A program made the translations under genes and the position numbers. This document shows positions 1-13,815 of a stretch of DNA of 64,000 nt, in pieces. Location: contig NC_066313.1 in the NCBI RefSeq assembly GCF_022539315.1, positions 68,947,934 through 69,011,933 on the forward strand, given 5' to 3'. Below the pieces are notes generated by a model. The model was given only the letters and a program-made list of their open reading frames with translations. It was not told where the DNA came from and ran no database searches. The DNA is from Serinus canaria. Taxonomy: Eukaryota; Chordata; Aves; Passeriformes; Fringillidae. Within the stretch, counting starts at the first letter, position 1. Each line of letters starts with the position of its first letter.

Positions 1-2689
1 CCATTTGTCAGAATGAAGTCCAAAGCTCAGACTCAGAAGTAAGGAGGCAATTGCTGTCATTCTACTCTGAAAAGTGAATACTTAGCTTCATGTAATAAGG
101 TACAAGGCCTGCCTCAGGACAGACTATACTTACTCTTCTGATGCTGCCATTCTCAGAGCCTGAGGAAAAGACATCCTTCATTTTTCTTTCATTACACCTG
201 AAGCTTTTGAGTCTAAGAAAAAAGAAGAGAATACTTCTTCTGGAGTTCAGTGTTGGAAATAAATTTCAGCATTCAGTAGAAGGGATTGCCAGCACAGAGA
301 TTAATTAAACGGCACTAGTCACTTACTGCATACTACCTGAAGTTTTTTGTAAGTAGTTGGAAATGCCAGGTAATCTCATTCCTTTATTTGTGTTTGATCT
401 CTGATACAAATACACTGCAGCTACTGTATTTAATTTTTTTAAAAATAATCTCAAAAAGTTCTTCATATTTTTCTCTTCCATGGTAATGGCCTTGGTTTTC
501 ACAAACATAAGGTTTTTTTTTCCTTGCTTTGTGTTAATGCTCCAACTTTCCTAATGCATTCCAGTTCCTTTGTTTTTACCCTGCTTTAACAGACATTCCT
601 GCTTGCAGCATAATTTTTATTTTTCCCCAAATTTCTTTCTCTTGAAATGGTACAATGCTACCAAAAGTATTTTGAGATTACTTCTGATGAGATTAAAAAA
701 TAAATTTAGTTCAAATTCAGAAGGACATAAGGTCCCAGACTGCAACCCAAACTTGATCCAGACATTTGGATCAAAGAAAAAATCCAACCTGAGAAAAAAA
801 AAAACTGTTTAAGTCACTGCAGTAGAATTCATCCTACCTAAATTTAAGTGCCTATACTTTAAAATTCCTTACTTGCTCAGATGCATACTGTTACTATGGC
901 CTCTTTAATTCCCATGTGGTTTAAAATAATACTGATTTGACCTAATTTTCTTGCCGTCTTCCCCTGGTACAGTCAAACTTTCCACTTCAATAGTAAAAAT
1001 GTTTTCTAAGTAAAACTCATTCATGACAGTCAGTGAGCCTGTAATTGTGAATTTGTTGTTCTGTTGCTCTTTTAGACAAGTGGTTCTCATAAAACAGTTA
1101 CTGACTAATCATATTTTAAAAGCAGACAATGAAGTCAATCTAGGTACTCTCTACTAAGCAGTAAACACACAATATGCATAAAAGGTCAAAAGAAATATCT
1201 CCTTTAGGTTTATCTAAATCTCACATTCCAACTTTTTCTCTGCTTCCTTTAATATATTTCTTCAAAAAATATAAGTCTTTGGCTGTTTCTCCCCCCCGTT
1301 TTTTTTTTTTTTTTTTGCTTCACTGATCTACCTGGTGTCTCTGTTCATATTTTTATCCACCTAAGTATTCTCTGCATGTTTCCTCTTTTTGACTGTCCCA
1401 TTTATTTTTTGCCATTTCTTCAGTCTGAACTGTTTGATATTTCATGACATTAAAACTTCATTTCTCTGCATGCTGTAATTTAGATCACTTAAAGAGAATA
1501 AATCCACAATTTTTACTACTGTATGGACTGCTGAGCTATATTATTATCACTATGTTTTTTTTTTCAGAGAAGTAATATCCTTGTGGAAAGGTAAATAGAA
1601 AGAACTAAACATATAATTCTAAATAAGTGTAAAACATAATCAACTCCTTGCACAGTAAGAATGATTCATTTAACTTGTGTTATGTACCTTTGCTTTTTTG
1701 ATCCTAAGATCTCTTTTATATATGCAGCTACAAACTGGCTTAATGGTTTCACTAAGTTTTTTCACCATAATTCCTCATTTTGAGGATGGGAATTATAAGG
1801 TGTATACCTGTTTCATGTAATGCAAACAATATGATTTATTATTTCTCATCCACTGGCCCAATTGGTTTGTGTTCTGGGCTATGTATTAGTTTTTCAAAAG
1901 TTCTAAGTCCTCATTTTTGTTTTTGTCCTGAGTCTTATTCTTCCTCTCATCATATTCATTATTATTTATGAACACATATGCCTAGAATAGCTATAACTGA
2001 ATTAGTATATTTATAGATAAGTATAATTATTACTATAACACATGACTTTCTACCTTTCAAAACTGGAAAAACGTCAAAGTAAATGAATTAATCTGAAAAT
2101 TTATTTGCTTGAAAGGAGAAGACCTAGGTTCTGAAGAAAAACCTCAATCTCTGACAGAAATAAAGAAAAAACTTATAATCTAGACCTTCTTTTGTAAAGG
2201 AAAAAGTACATAATTGCTCATCAAAAGTGAATGCACACACATGCATATTTAACACAGTCATGCATGCATGCAATAAAAGAAATCAAATTTCATAACACAA
2301 AAAATTAATAAACTTCCCAGGTAGCAAATGTGCTTTTATAAAATTTTTCAGACATTTTTTGGCTGGAGTATGTCTCCTTGCTCCCTTTTATTTTATCATT
2401 TCAGTAACCTACTGAATTTGCTGAGGCTTCAATAGATTATTATTTTTCAAGGAAGAAGGAAGCAATAAGGAGAGGTAGGAAGGAAGGGAAGGAAAATAAA
2501 AAGTCATAATAGATTCAATTTCCTCTCAAAAACTTAGTAATGATTCTGAGAATCAGAGATTCTGATATTACACTACTACTGAGTACCTCTATGATGGCTG
2601 TGCGATCCGTTTCTTCAGTTTTCCAGTCTCCCTCTCTCATTACTGCAAAAAACCCTTTACATGTTTGAAGTAAATAAACTTCTAATCAT
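1..2689. other. AT-rich intergenic desert, no gene seen
   Basis: Only short, stop-limited reading frames with no family resemblance. Homopolymer and low-complexity patches occur (T-run near 1298-1316, GGAA-rich patch near 2452-2500). I see no RNA gene, repeat family or splice-linked coding exons that I can support. Confidence 0.6.
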
Positions 2690-3715
2690 CTCTGCATGGC
2701 CAATCAAATGTTCATTAGGGCCCAGCACACTGGCCAGCTGGATTTTAAAAATGTCCTACCTTGAGGAATTTAAAGTGTCCAACACTGCCCACTTTCCTGA
2801 GGAGATTATTTCAATGGCTGATTATTCCTATTGTGGAAAACATTTTTCCTGTGTCTAATCAGAATCTCCCCAGGAGTAACTTGTGCCCTATATAATTTCC
2901 ATGTGACTTCTCATAAAAAGGGAGTTTCCATCTTCTTTGTAGCCACACTTTAAAAACTGAAACTCGATAGGGTCTCCCCTAAACTTTCTTTTCTCAAGCA
3001 AGGTTGAACAAACCCAGTTCTCAGCTTTTCCCACATGCCAGCATCCTAATCCGTGGATCACCTTTTTGGCCCTTCTCTAGACCATCTCAGCCTGTCCACA
3101 TCTCGTTTTCTTAGCATGAATCAAACCCCAGCACCCTGTTTCCAGGTGTGGCTTGAGAGGCACAGAAGGGGACAATAAAATAGCTTTATAGTTGCTCCTG
3201 GTGATGATCTTGTGGATGCACCCCAAAGTCCTACTGGCTTTCTTTGCCTCAGCAGCACACCTCTCACATGGAACTTGTAGTTCCCCAGGATCCCCAGGTG
3301 CATTTCTATAGAGCTGTTTCACAAACAGGTAGATGCCAGCCTGAGATACACTCCTGGATTATGTCTTCCCAGGCACAGGACATTATACTTGTCCTTGTTA
3401 AACTTCATAAGGTTCTTGCTAGTCCTCTCTTCCAGCCTATCCAGATCCTCCTGCAGGGTGCCACTCCCTCCTGAAGTGTCCCCCTCCCCACACAGTTTGG
3501 TATTATCAGCAAACAACATCAAAGCACATTTGATCCCCTCATCCAGATCATTTATGAGGACATTAAAGAGCACAGGGCTCCATTTCGTTCCCTTGGGCAC
3601 CCCACAGGGAACTAACAGGCTGCCAGTTTGCAAAGCAGCTATTTACTACCACCCTCTGGGTGCAGCCTGTCAGCCAGTTCCCCACCCACCACGCAGACCC
3701 CTTCTCTAGACCATG
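2690..3715 (-). mobile_element. CR1 LINE fragment, 5'-truncated and decayed
   Basis: Read on the minus strand, this stretch follows the order of a CR1 retrotransposon: the reverse transcriptase catalytic region near 3480-3640, then the C-terminal part of ORF2 and the 3' region toward lower coordinates. Plus-strand phrases typical of antisense CR1 are visible, such as TTAAACTTCATAAGGTTCT at 3398-3416. The reading frame is broken by stops and indels, so the copy is dead. The high-coordinate edge near 3715 is the 5' truncation and the low-coordinate edge is approximate, because the 3' terminal motif is not clear. It resembles the older CR1-X-like subfamilies more than the young chicken types, but the subfamily call is a guess. 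Confidence 0.85.
3319..3633 (-). pseudogene. CR1 reverse transcriptase fragment (dead)
   Basis: A 104-codon open stretch inside the CR1 copy above. It carries a GVPKGT block (residues 11-16; the CR1 consensus is GVPQGS), a NDLDEGI segment at 28-34, and FADNTKL at 41-47. FADNTKL aligns with the catalytic FADD box of non-LTR reverse transcriptases. The second aspartate reads as asparagine, which should abolish polymerase activity. NLMKFNKDK and LCLGRHNP further on match the usual CR1 sequence downstream of the catalytic box. This is a relic and not a host gene. Confidence 0.85.
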
Positions 3716-6700
3716 ACACAGCCTGCTCCATAGTTCAGTACAACAAAAAATAGAGAAGATATAAAAAAATTATAATTTGCATTTTCTGGTAGATCCAGAC
3801 AATGTCCACCAGGGAGCAAGTCATGACTCCAGTCTGTAAAAAGTGCTGAAAATTCTGGCTGTATATAGAATATATGATCAAGTGAGTGGATGGAACAGAA
3901 TATGCACAATACCCTTGTGTTTGGTCACCTGAGTGATGTTGCTCAATTTTGTGTGCAATTCTCAAGGAAAACCCTAATTTGAAGAAAGAAAATAATTTAA
4001 TACTGAAACAGCAGGCTTCTCTTCAAGAGTCATGTAAATCTGTCACTGCAGGGTTTTGTGTTGTTTTTTGGGGGGTTTTTTGTTTAGTTTTGGTTTATTG
4101 TAGGATTTTTTTTTGGGGGGGGAACTATTCCAGCAAGTGCCCTTTCATATTAAAATTCTAACCTTCTTCCTATCTTTGCATAGCTGTAAAAACATTTGCC
4201 AATTTACTTTCTCTAACAGCCTGCAGCTCTCTGGCACTATCCAGAAATTACCTGGTTTCTTTTCAATACCCTCAGCTTCTCTCTAAAACAGCTATGCTGT
4301 GTCAGCAAAGATATATTTAGTGTCTTTTCCTTCATCCTCAATATCATTCTCATAAAAGCTTGTCATCCAGTCCTCCTGGGTTTTTTCATCACTCATTTCC
4401 ATTAAAATTCTAATCTACTTTTTTAAACACACAGGCATTTTTCTACATTACCTGTTTCCATCATTCTAATGATGTCATACACTGTTTAAAAAGTACTGCA
4501 ACAATACTATCAGTCTGGAAATTTCAGCCTGATGATTCTTTTTTGCCCCTATTTTGTTTTGCAATCGATATTTAACCATTTCCTAGTTCACCCAACTCTA
4601 CCTTATATCTCCCTCATCTTTGGTAACAGTAACCTGTAAAAGTAGTCCACATGCATGGGACCTCTAAAAAGAGCAATTTAGCATGGAAGAGTCACATGAG
4701 TCAAACACTGTCCTTGCAATTAATCTGATCAGTCAAAGATTAATCCTTTTGGGTTGCAAACACCTTTTTTTCTCATAGAATGCCTGTTAAACATGTTCTC
4801 TGAGAGACTGAAAATACACATTTCTGCACATGTATAACGAAGCTCCTAGATGACACCAGTCATTCTAATTTGGAAATCACAAATCATGATATAGTGCATG
4901 ACACTTCTTCCCAAGAAAAGAAACCAAAGTTAAATCAGGAAAAGTGTGGGGGAAAAAAAGTGAAGAAAAAAAGTGAAGAATAAAAAAAGACAATTTACCA
5001 TGATGTACTTCCAAAATTGGATATTTTGACAGATTTTTTAGATGTGCATGCAGAGCCACAACAAAATGCACAAGCATATATTACCTGATGAAGAGATTTG
5101 CCATCTGTGTTAGCTTCTGCTGGCAAGATTTATGAGAGCAGTTTTGTATATAATATAAAAGAATTATCTCAAATATTAAAATTAATTCATTTAAAACTCC
5201 ACTCTATAATAATAGCATAACTCTTGCTAATATATTTCACATATTTTGTGCTTTTCACTAAGGATAGAGTGTGCTTTTATGTACAAATATGAATGTGTAA
5301 TAGAGAAAGAAAGGTAGAAGAGAAAACTTTCATTTTAATTAGTGAGGAAAGCCTTTTATTCACTCTTGCCATACTAACATTTAGCTACATCTTGCATTTG
5401 TCTAAGCTATCATAATACACTGCAGTGACTTAAGGGCCTGATTTAAGGTTAACTGCAAGAGCTTTTTTAATTTGTTGCCTTCCTTCCTTCCTCCAGAACA
5501 GCATTTGAGACCCCATAGTATCACACTTAATTGACAAAGTCCTCCAACCCCTAGACTTCCATTTAATGACTTTGAGATAAGGATTTCTGCTCAGCATCTA
5601 ATATTGCATTTTTCAGCTGCACAAAAGAAGAGAATACAAAAAGAATCCTATATTTTCCATGGCATAAAAAATACAGAACTGCATCAGGATAAAAACCATG
5701 TGTATGAAGTTAAATAGTTTGGCTGTGTATACTCAGGACAACTCCACCAAATGAAGCTCTCTGTGGCACAATATTGTACACCACAGTTCATGAAGTCTCT
5801 GAATGGGGCAATCAGTGCATGTAATCAGAATCTGTTTTCTAACACTTCGCTAAAAAGTGTTGCATTGCAAGGCTAAATAAGATATCTTTATACATATATT
5901 TTAAAATGTTATTTTGCTATTGCAAATGAAAAGTTAGTCTTTCTTTTATGTTATAAAAAGCAGGTTTTGAGCTGAAAAATTTTACTTGATATTGGAAAAA
6001 TATATTAATATGGTAGCTCAGTCAGTAATCATCATAATTTCTCATTTCTGCAGAAAAGTAAGTTTGTGATAAAGTAGCATTCTGTATTAATCTGAGTTTA
6101 GGATGTTTAAAAAGGGTTAAATTACACACCCTTCTATGTACACTCATGTTTTACTATAAATACACCCTAAATTTTGGTAAATATTTTCAAATTAACTCAA
6201 TTCCATTGAAGCATACCCAAATATATTTTGTCTCATAGCCTTTCAAATGAAGTGAACAGCTTTAAATGCTATACTGTATCATCTCCATCAGCCCTAAAGC
6301 ATTAAATATGATTTTCTTAAGCCTGCTTGTTACATCTACAAGGCATGACTAAAAATACTGATTGCTCAAGAGTGCTCAGTTTGGTGTTCCTTTGCATTTC
6401 TGCATCCAATATTAGGATGCAGAAGAGTGTGCCTCTATTTTAAGAATTTAATTTTATTAAAATTTGTCCCTTTAGACCTTTCTTAAATGATGGATCTTCT
6501 ACTGGGTAGGCACTATCAAAACTGTAGCCGTGGCTGAATACACTTTAGTAATATATTTCCCGAGTTCTTTGTGCTAATGTAATGAGCTACATCATAGCTG
6601 AAATTCAAGATGTAGAAGCTGTCTTCTTAACATGTAAGGCATTTCTGTATTGAAAAAGTAAATCTTTTCTGCAGGTCAATATGGCTTTTGTAAATCAGTG

Positions 6701-9700
6701 ATTGAAATTGTGTTTAACTGTACAGATTTTAGAAGTTAGAGATATATAATAAAAGCAGTACCTGGGGAGTCTTTGTTGAATTTCAACTGTTCAGAATAAA
6801 CAAGTGATGTAATGCATTTTTTATGTACTAAGTGTCTACTTGAGGTATTATTTTGATCTTTCAATTTCAAACTTAGAGGAACAAACAGGTTCTTTTTCAT
6901 AAATGCTGTTTATGTACATTAATTTTATATTATGACTTCAAAATCTGAATACAAGACTCAGCTGATTGTAGGAAAGTGGCTGTGGACATTTATCATCTGC
7001 TTTCCCACCCTCCTTTTTTATAAAGACAAGTTACTAAAGCCAAAATATACCATAAGAAAATTTGATTATCTCTTTTATCTTCAGAATAACACCATAATGA
7101 TCTGCAAACACTAGGGGATATATTCTAAACACTTACCTATCTCAGATTAAACTGGTGTTAGTTATGTAGATAATGCACACTTATTCTGAGACTACTGTGC
7201 TTTTTTGTGCATTCATTTCCACTGTCAGGGAAACTGTGAAAGTGTGTCCACTTGGAAACTTGAAAATGTGCCTTCCTTTTGTTGATGTTGTAGATAGATT
7301 ATGACTATCACATAGATATTCAAGGAAATAAAGTCTTCTACTCAGCTTTCTATGACAGAAGCAGATGTATGGGAGTAGCTCAGCTTAATTTGGGGACAAA
7401 CTCAGAAGTAAAAGATATTGCAGGAATAGATTAATAATAAAGACAGAAATGTATTAATGATGGTTGTCAGTCAACTCTTAAATGCTTATTTGCATCTTAA
7501 TTGTTAATTAAGGAATGGGAGATTGACAAACATGTTGAGGGAACTAGAAGTCTGAAATTACATTAAATTACAGCACTTTTAATCTATTATTTCTACCTTT
7601 ATATGTTTCATGCAAAACAGAGTACTCCATTGTTCTGAAGGTCATTTTGACATAAGAAATTCATTACAAGTGCTTGAAATTAAAATCTTACATTCTATAT
7701 TAGATATCTAAATATGTGGCCTTAGAAATATTTCAAAACCCTGGAGTTCCAATTGAATTCTCATTTCTACATTGCCTATTTATAGTAAGTCTGGGCTTCT
7801 TTTGTTTCACCACACCAGGTGAAATGTTTTACAGTGGGGCCAGGGACTGACCTGGACTTCAAAAAAATAGTAACTACATATAGAATCTACTTTGTGCCAT
7901 TAATGAATTCAATAATTTGTTTGCAGGCTGTGTGGAAGAGTCTGTTCCCTTGCAGGTGCTGTAAACTTACCATTTTTCACCCAGCAAGGGAGAAGCTGAA
8001 GGAACTGGAGGATGGATAAACATGGCTGAGCTGATGTATTGGCAAGGCCTGATGTATTCAGATATCTTATCTAAGATCTTTAATCCTAAATTCCTTTCCA
8101 GGTTCCCAAAGATATTTGTCACATATTTGTCATTGTGGCAAAGCTTTTCTCATGCAATGTATACCTTCAACTGTGCTTTGTGAATGTAAAATTTTACTGT
8201 GAATTTTTTCCCACAGACTGCTCTTGTTTTTTATAACTACTGGGAATCCAAAGACATTTATGCTCATATGCCTGACTTTCATTCTCAGGAAATTAAGACC
8301 CCTTAGATACAAGTGTGTCACCATGAGTGAAATTAGTATAGCATTCCTGTAGTTTTCTACACACACTCATACAGAAACTTATAAACTACCAAGATATATT
8401 AATCTTTTCTCTAAAAGCAAGTTCCAGTAGTTTTGGATGTATAGCTGAATGTTCCAGAAAGGCACAGAATTTTTTAACAAAATACTAATTTAATTTATTA
8501 CCTCTGAGATTCTTGTTAAATATCAAAGGAAACATTAATATTAATGGAGACTTAGATTTTTCTTTTCAAAGAGCATAGCTCTAGCTGTTAAAAAAAAATA
8601 AAGGAAAGCTGAGATCTTCATGCTTAAATGTGAAGGCCAGCCTCACTGTGCTCTATGAACATGTGAAAAAATATAAACTTTTCTTGTGAAAAAATTAAAA
8701 ATTATGTAATATGTTTCATACTGTAAGTACTTCTATACAAAGAAAATCCATAAAGTTGCAGAATCCCTGATCAGGCACCGTAAGAGAGCACAGAAAAGTA
8801 AAACTTGAAATGAGCAGGTACTTTGTAAAGTTTCTTTCCAACACTTGCTTTGGTTGCTAAAATGAAGGTTTTGAGCTAGTGATGTAACTATCATTTACTT
8901 CAGAGATGGATCAGGTCTTTAAATTTCAACTTATTAAAATTGATTTGGGTTCCATTTATGTAATTGAAAACAGGATTTTTGCCAGGAAAATGAAGCTCTT
9001 TCAACCATTTGAATAAGGAAGTTTTGTACAGTCATCTATATTTTATTTCCACTGTGAAAGAACTGTCTGAGACTGAAAGATTTTTTTCTTCCCCTCTAAA
9101 TCAATTCCAATATGAATCAGAGCCAAAATAAAATATAGTTCTTCAGGCCCTATATAATTCACGTCAATATAGGTGCTGAAATATATATCTATAATCTGAA
9201 AGTGGATATTTATGTACTTATGTTTCAAGTTCTGAAATACACAAAGTTTTGACTGTCAACATAATGAGAAAAGCTCCACTCTTTACAGCAGTGAGCAGCT
9301 CTAAATGCAGAATGGAGGTCTACAGCAACTGGATGTACTGGAGTTTGTCCTGGTAGATCTGCTCAAATTTTCTGTCTTAGTTAACCATGTGTGTCTTCCA
9401 TGCAGTTTGAACTTAGAGACTGCTCCCTTTTGGCTCACTGTCCTTCCCTGGAGCAGTCAGAAACTTGATGTTCAGGCAAAAAAAAACAAAAAGCCTCAGG
9501 AGCCAAATGCTGTTCAAGCTCTGCCTACCACAGAGCAAAGAAGAGATCCTGCCATCTGATAGTGTTCTGCTACCCCACAGCCACCCATTCTTTGCATTGG
9601 GCTAGAGCAGTTTTCATGTACTTCAGACACACATAAAAGAAGCAGCAGTCAAGTGCTTTGGAATAGTACAAGGCAGAAACAGCAGCATGAGTTCTGTGGC

Positions 9701-12700
9701 TTCTGTTAATCTCTGTTAATTTACCGGGAATCTCAAATCTGGATCTAGTTCAAGTGATGCTAATAATGTTGTTGATATGCTTTGATGAGCTTTCAGTACC
9801 CTAACCCACTTATTTCCCACCCCAGATCTCACACATAGACATATGTTTTATAGAGGCATACAGTATAGCTGAGCCACTGACAATTAGCAGAAGTCTTGTG
9901 AATCAAAAAGGCTTGAAAATTTTTATTTTCCCCCATCTTTAAGTAAAACTTCATCGTCCAGAGTCGTAAAAGAAAGGAAGGAAAACCCTAAAGCTGAATT
10001 TCAATATAGACATCAGAAACCAATAGCAGCTAACCCTTTTCTTCTGAATTTAAGTGCTTATTTTTCAGAGTAAGATGACTTCAGATTTCTTCTGAATCCG
10101 TGTGAGGTGAATCCCACTACAGGTAAGAACACAGGATAGGTAGCAAATTAAAATTTGATCTATTTTCGGATATATCAAAGGGATAAAATGCAGTTAGGTC
10201 ACTGTGTAACTGTGAGACACATTGGAAAATTAATTCTTCCTGAGATATAGGTGATTTTTTAAATTTATTTTTAGATACATTGACACAGGTTTACTCTCTT
10301 CCTTCTTTTAAAATTCCCTCTCCCTCCTCTCTAAAAACGATACCAGCCTGTCATGAATTAACCATGAAAATGGTTAATTTAAAACCTGAAAGAATCTGGA
10401 ATGTAGCTCTCTAGCCATCACTGATGCAGTTTGGAAAGTTTGGAATGGTTTTCCAAACTCAGTGTAAGTGATAATAAAGAGCAGAAGAGAGATGAAAACT
10501 CATGACATCCTTCATCTCCTACAGTTTCCTGGGAATCCACTCCGTAAGCAAGAAGAGTAAGACAGTTCATATGTATAACTTCAGAAAGCAAACCTGCTTG
10601 GAAGCATCCCAGTAGTTAGCAGGAGAATGGAGTAAGAAGAGTCAGTGGAGAATGGAAATAAAAATACAGACAAAAAATGATTTAAATGTACAAAAAACTG
10701 CAATAGAAAGAGTATTAGTTCTAGTTTAATCAAGGGACATGCTGTTGTGTTTAATGGACCTCATCACTCAAACAGTAAATATAACTATGCTGTTTTAAGG
10801 AAAAACAGGGAAGTGAGATTGAAAAACACTGCTGAAAAAGTGAACATTTACTCGATCCTGCTAATGAGGAAGGCAAGGCAAGGACAGGGAAGAAAAGGAA
10901 AAGAAAGGATAAATTCTAACAGCATCATTGTAATGTATGAAAAAATCAGAGAAGCCTTCTTGGAAAAGTAGTACTACTCAGAGACTAAGTGTTCTCCAGA
11001 AAAAAAAAATCAAGAACTTTCTCTTAAAAAATGTGTTAAGGAAAACTGAAAATCACTACTGAGGCATCTTTCAAGTCTGTTGATGTATTCATAATGACAG
11101 ATTTTTTTCAAAAGAAGGATGGAAATGTCTCCCTCAAAAATAACTCAAACCATCAAGGAATTATGTAAATAACAAGCTATACAGTGCATATGTTTCTAGA
11201 GAAAAAAGCCCCAAAGTTTATACTTGCTAATGATGGAAATATATTTAATGATATGTGTATCATTGGTTTAAATGGGAATATTTGCATGTAGAATAGCTCA
11301 AGTGAGCTACATAAACAAAAATATTTTGAGGACGCAAATAATGAGGAAGAATCAAGAGAAGAACACCATAATGTTGAGTTCAAGTATTTTATTAAATGGA
11401 AAATAATGATGATGAAATTGGTTTCTCTAAGCACAGATAGAACACCAGCTATGTTTGGATCCATAGTTTCATGGCTCATCAGCAGCAGCAAGCAGTCAGA
11501 GAAAAAGTGATAGACTTGGCACACAGAAAAGGAATAGTGGTTAAAGTTAACTCTACTCAGGGAAAAGGCCTTTAATAATAAGGTCATGCAATAATGCTAT
11601 AGACAACCCTCAAACAAAAGTTTATAAAATAAGGTGAACAGTCTTAGTGGAATTAATGTTTTTAGATGTATTGATCAGGTTTGGGAGGGTTTTCTTCCCC
11701 ATATGTTGTGATAATTCTATGGTCAATAAACAAAGAATTTGATGAACTTCATGCTTCATTTTTCCAAGCTTATGGTTGACTGACTTCAGTCCAGAGGTAA
11801 AGGACAAAGAAAAGTTTATTATACAGATGGCAAGATGAAAGCACTTCCGAGTGCCATGCAGTTCAAGATATTCAAAGTGAGATTTGGGATTTATGTAAAA
11901 TAAAGGAAAAAATAAATTCCAGAAGACCTCAATATTCCTCCTAAAAATGCTTCAGATAAAAATATGAAAACTAATTTGGAAAAACAAGAAAAATATTATG
12001 GAATATGGATTTCTGGAAGATGTGAAGACATGAACTTGAAAACTACATAAACTGTATACCTTAAAGAATATTTAGAGTTACCAGTGGAATTTGTATCATC
12101 TTGTCCATGACAATAACAGTCCACATGCTTGACTGAAAGAGTGAATTAACACTTACATCTGCATGCCAGTGTATTAAAAAAAGGAAAATCTTACAAAAGA
12201 AAGCAATGTCTTCTTGGAAGACTGGAGCAAGAATAAAATGTGTATGTCAGGTAAAACCACAGACTTTTTTTCAACTATCCAAGTCATCTCCTCAGAAATA
12301 TTTATCATATCATTTGAAAATAAAACTTTCCAATACATGTGTAGGACAAATCTAATTAAAACTCATGAAAAGGTATGTTACTCCTCATATATCAACAGCA
12401 GCAACAGAAGATATGCTGCATCAAATATCCCAGCAGACATTTAGTTATCAATGCCATTACATCTAAACACTTATCCAACTACTTATGCTGCTAAATATGT
12501 CACTTGATACACAGGTATTTGTAAAATTATGATGCTTAAACCTGATAATTAGGAGAAAAACTTGCTTCTTGTGTTCCCAGCTTTACAGGTGTTTTCTGCA
12601 TTTGGAAAATTTCTTAATCTTAGCTTTAAAACCTGTGCTTAAAACTAGATGTTTTTTGCCTGCCCCTTTCTTTATAAATCAGTATTTGAATAAATTAAAT

Positions 12701-13579
12701 TGTTTTGGAAATCTCTTCCTTCTTTACTAAGTGAAAATAATTGGGGATTAAAACCTGTGGAAGATGAACCCTTACTTAAAGTTGTCTTTTCAAAGTACAT
12801 TTAAAATTCTGGTCTCTATACCACCTTACATTTTGATGCCTCAACATCCAGAACTGTCTGTTAATCCATCTGTTCAGTCTGACTCCAATAAATTGTGCAA
12901 AATTTGGAGGAGCGGGAACCCTAAAAAAATTAAGATAAAATGTGCCAATAAATATTTATTTTAGCTGAATTCACTACATTTTTTCCAAGCTGGTCCCAAA
13001 ATTTCCTTCCATTTTGCTCAGTAATGTGAATTTAAATACAAAACATTAAAATAGTGTTAAAATTGCCCTGAAACTAATTAACCCAGCCAAAGCTTGTACA
13101 TCTGAATGAATGGCAAAATAACTATTGGTAATTAGTGAGTCATCATATTACACTGAGCAACAAGCAGAACAATGACTATTTATTGTAACTATAATTATTG
13201 GCTTAAAAACACTCTTCATGAGCATGGTAAAGGTAAATTTTATGACCCTAAAATTACATGTCTGGAGGCAATGGGACTAACTGAACAGAAAAAAATAAGG
13301 GAATTGAAGTATAACAGATTGTAGAGGCAGTGATAGAAAAATATAACAGATAATGTCTTGATTATAGAACAATATCTTGAATAACTTGATTAAAAAGAAA
13401 TTCTTAGCTTGTTTTCCAAGTATAACCTTTTCTTTTTGGCTAGAAGGAGGAGAAGAATATAGATATTAATGTGCCCTGCTTCTTGGAACAGAATGGCTGT
13501 TTGTAACATGATAGTCTTGAAATATCCAAATAGTCAGCTTAAACAACCTGTTTTATGTTTGCAGACATCTCTTTTCTTC
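3716..13579. other. AT-rich intergenic desert, no gene seen
   Basis: Nearly 10 kb without a credible coding exon. Reading frames here are short and have no recognisable domains. A G/T-rich patch lies at about 4050-4125, a small perfect hairpin at 6398-6424 (listed separately), and scattered A/T runs elsewhere. Confidence 0.6.
6398..6424. repeat. Perfect 10-bp inverted repeat, 7-nt loop
   Basis: TTCTGCATCC at 6398-6407 is followed by the loop AATATTA and by GGATGCAGAA at 6415-6424, the exact reverse complement. The pairing does not extend convincingly outward, so a microRNA precursor is unlikely. No function is assigned. Confidence 0.7.
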
Positions 13580-13815
13580 TTTCTATTTAGATGATTGTGC
13601 GTACAGAGACTCTAGAGACAGTATGTATCCACCAGCATAGATGTGTTTGCATGTGTGGTTTTTCCTACATATATACTTCTCAGGGTTAAGACTGCTGCAT
13701 GTGCATTTATGTAGATCAGCTTGTTCACAAACACATTCATAAGTATATACACACCCACATAAATGTATGCACATACATCTGGGAACGTATCCAGTATGTG
13801 TGTGTATGCATGCTT
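13580..13815. repeat. Interrupted TG/CA-rich low-complexity tract
   Basis: Alternating GTGT, CATA and ACACA motifs recur through the stretch, for example TATGTGTGTGTATGCATGC at 13794-13812. The cysteine-rich frame on the minus strand comes from this composition and does not look like a protein. Confidence 0.6.

Noticed and set aside
11177..11587. A 136-codon minus-strand frame
   Set aside because: Hydrophobic and serine-rich composition typical of AT-rich noncoding sequence. No domain, no splice context, no neighbouring exon.
13583..13774. Cysteine-rich 63-codon frame on the minus strand
   Set aside because: The cysteines come from interrupted TG/CA repeats. There is no signal peptide or known cysteine spacing.
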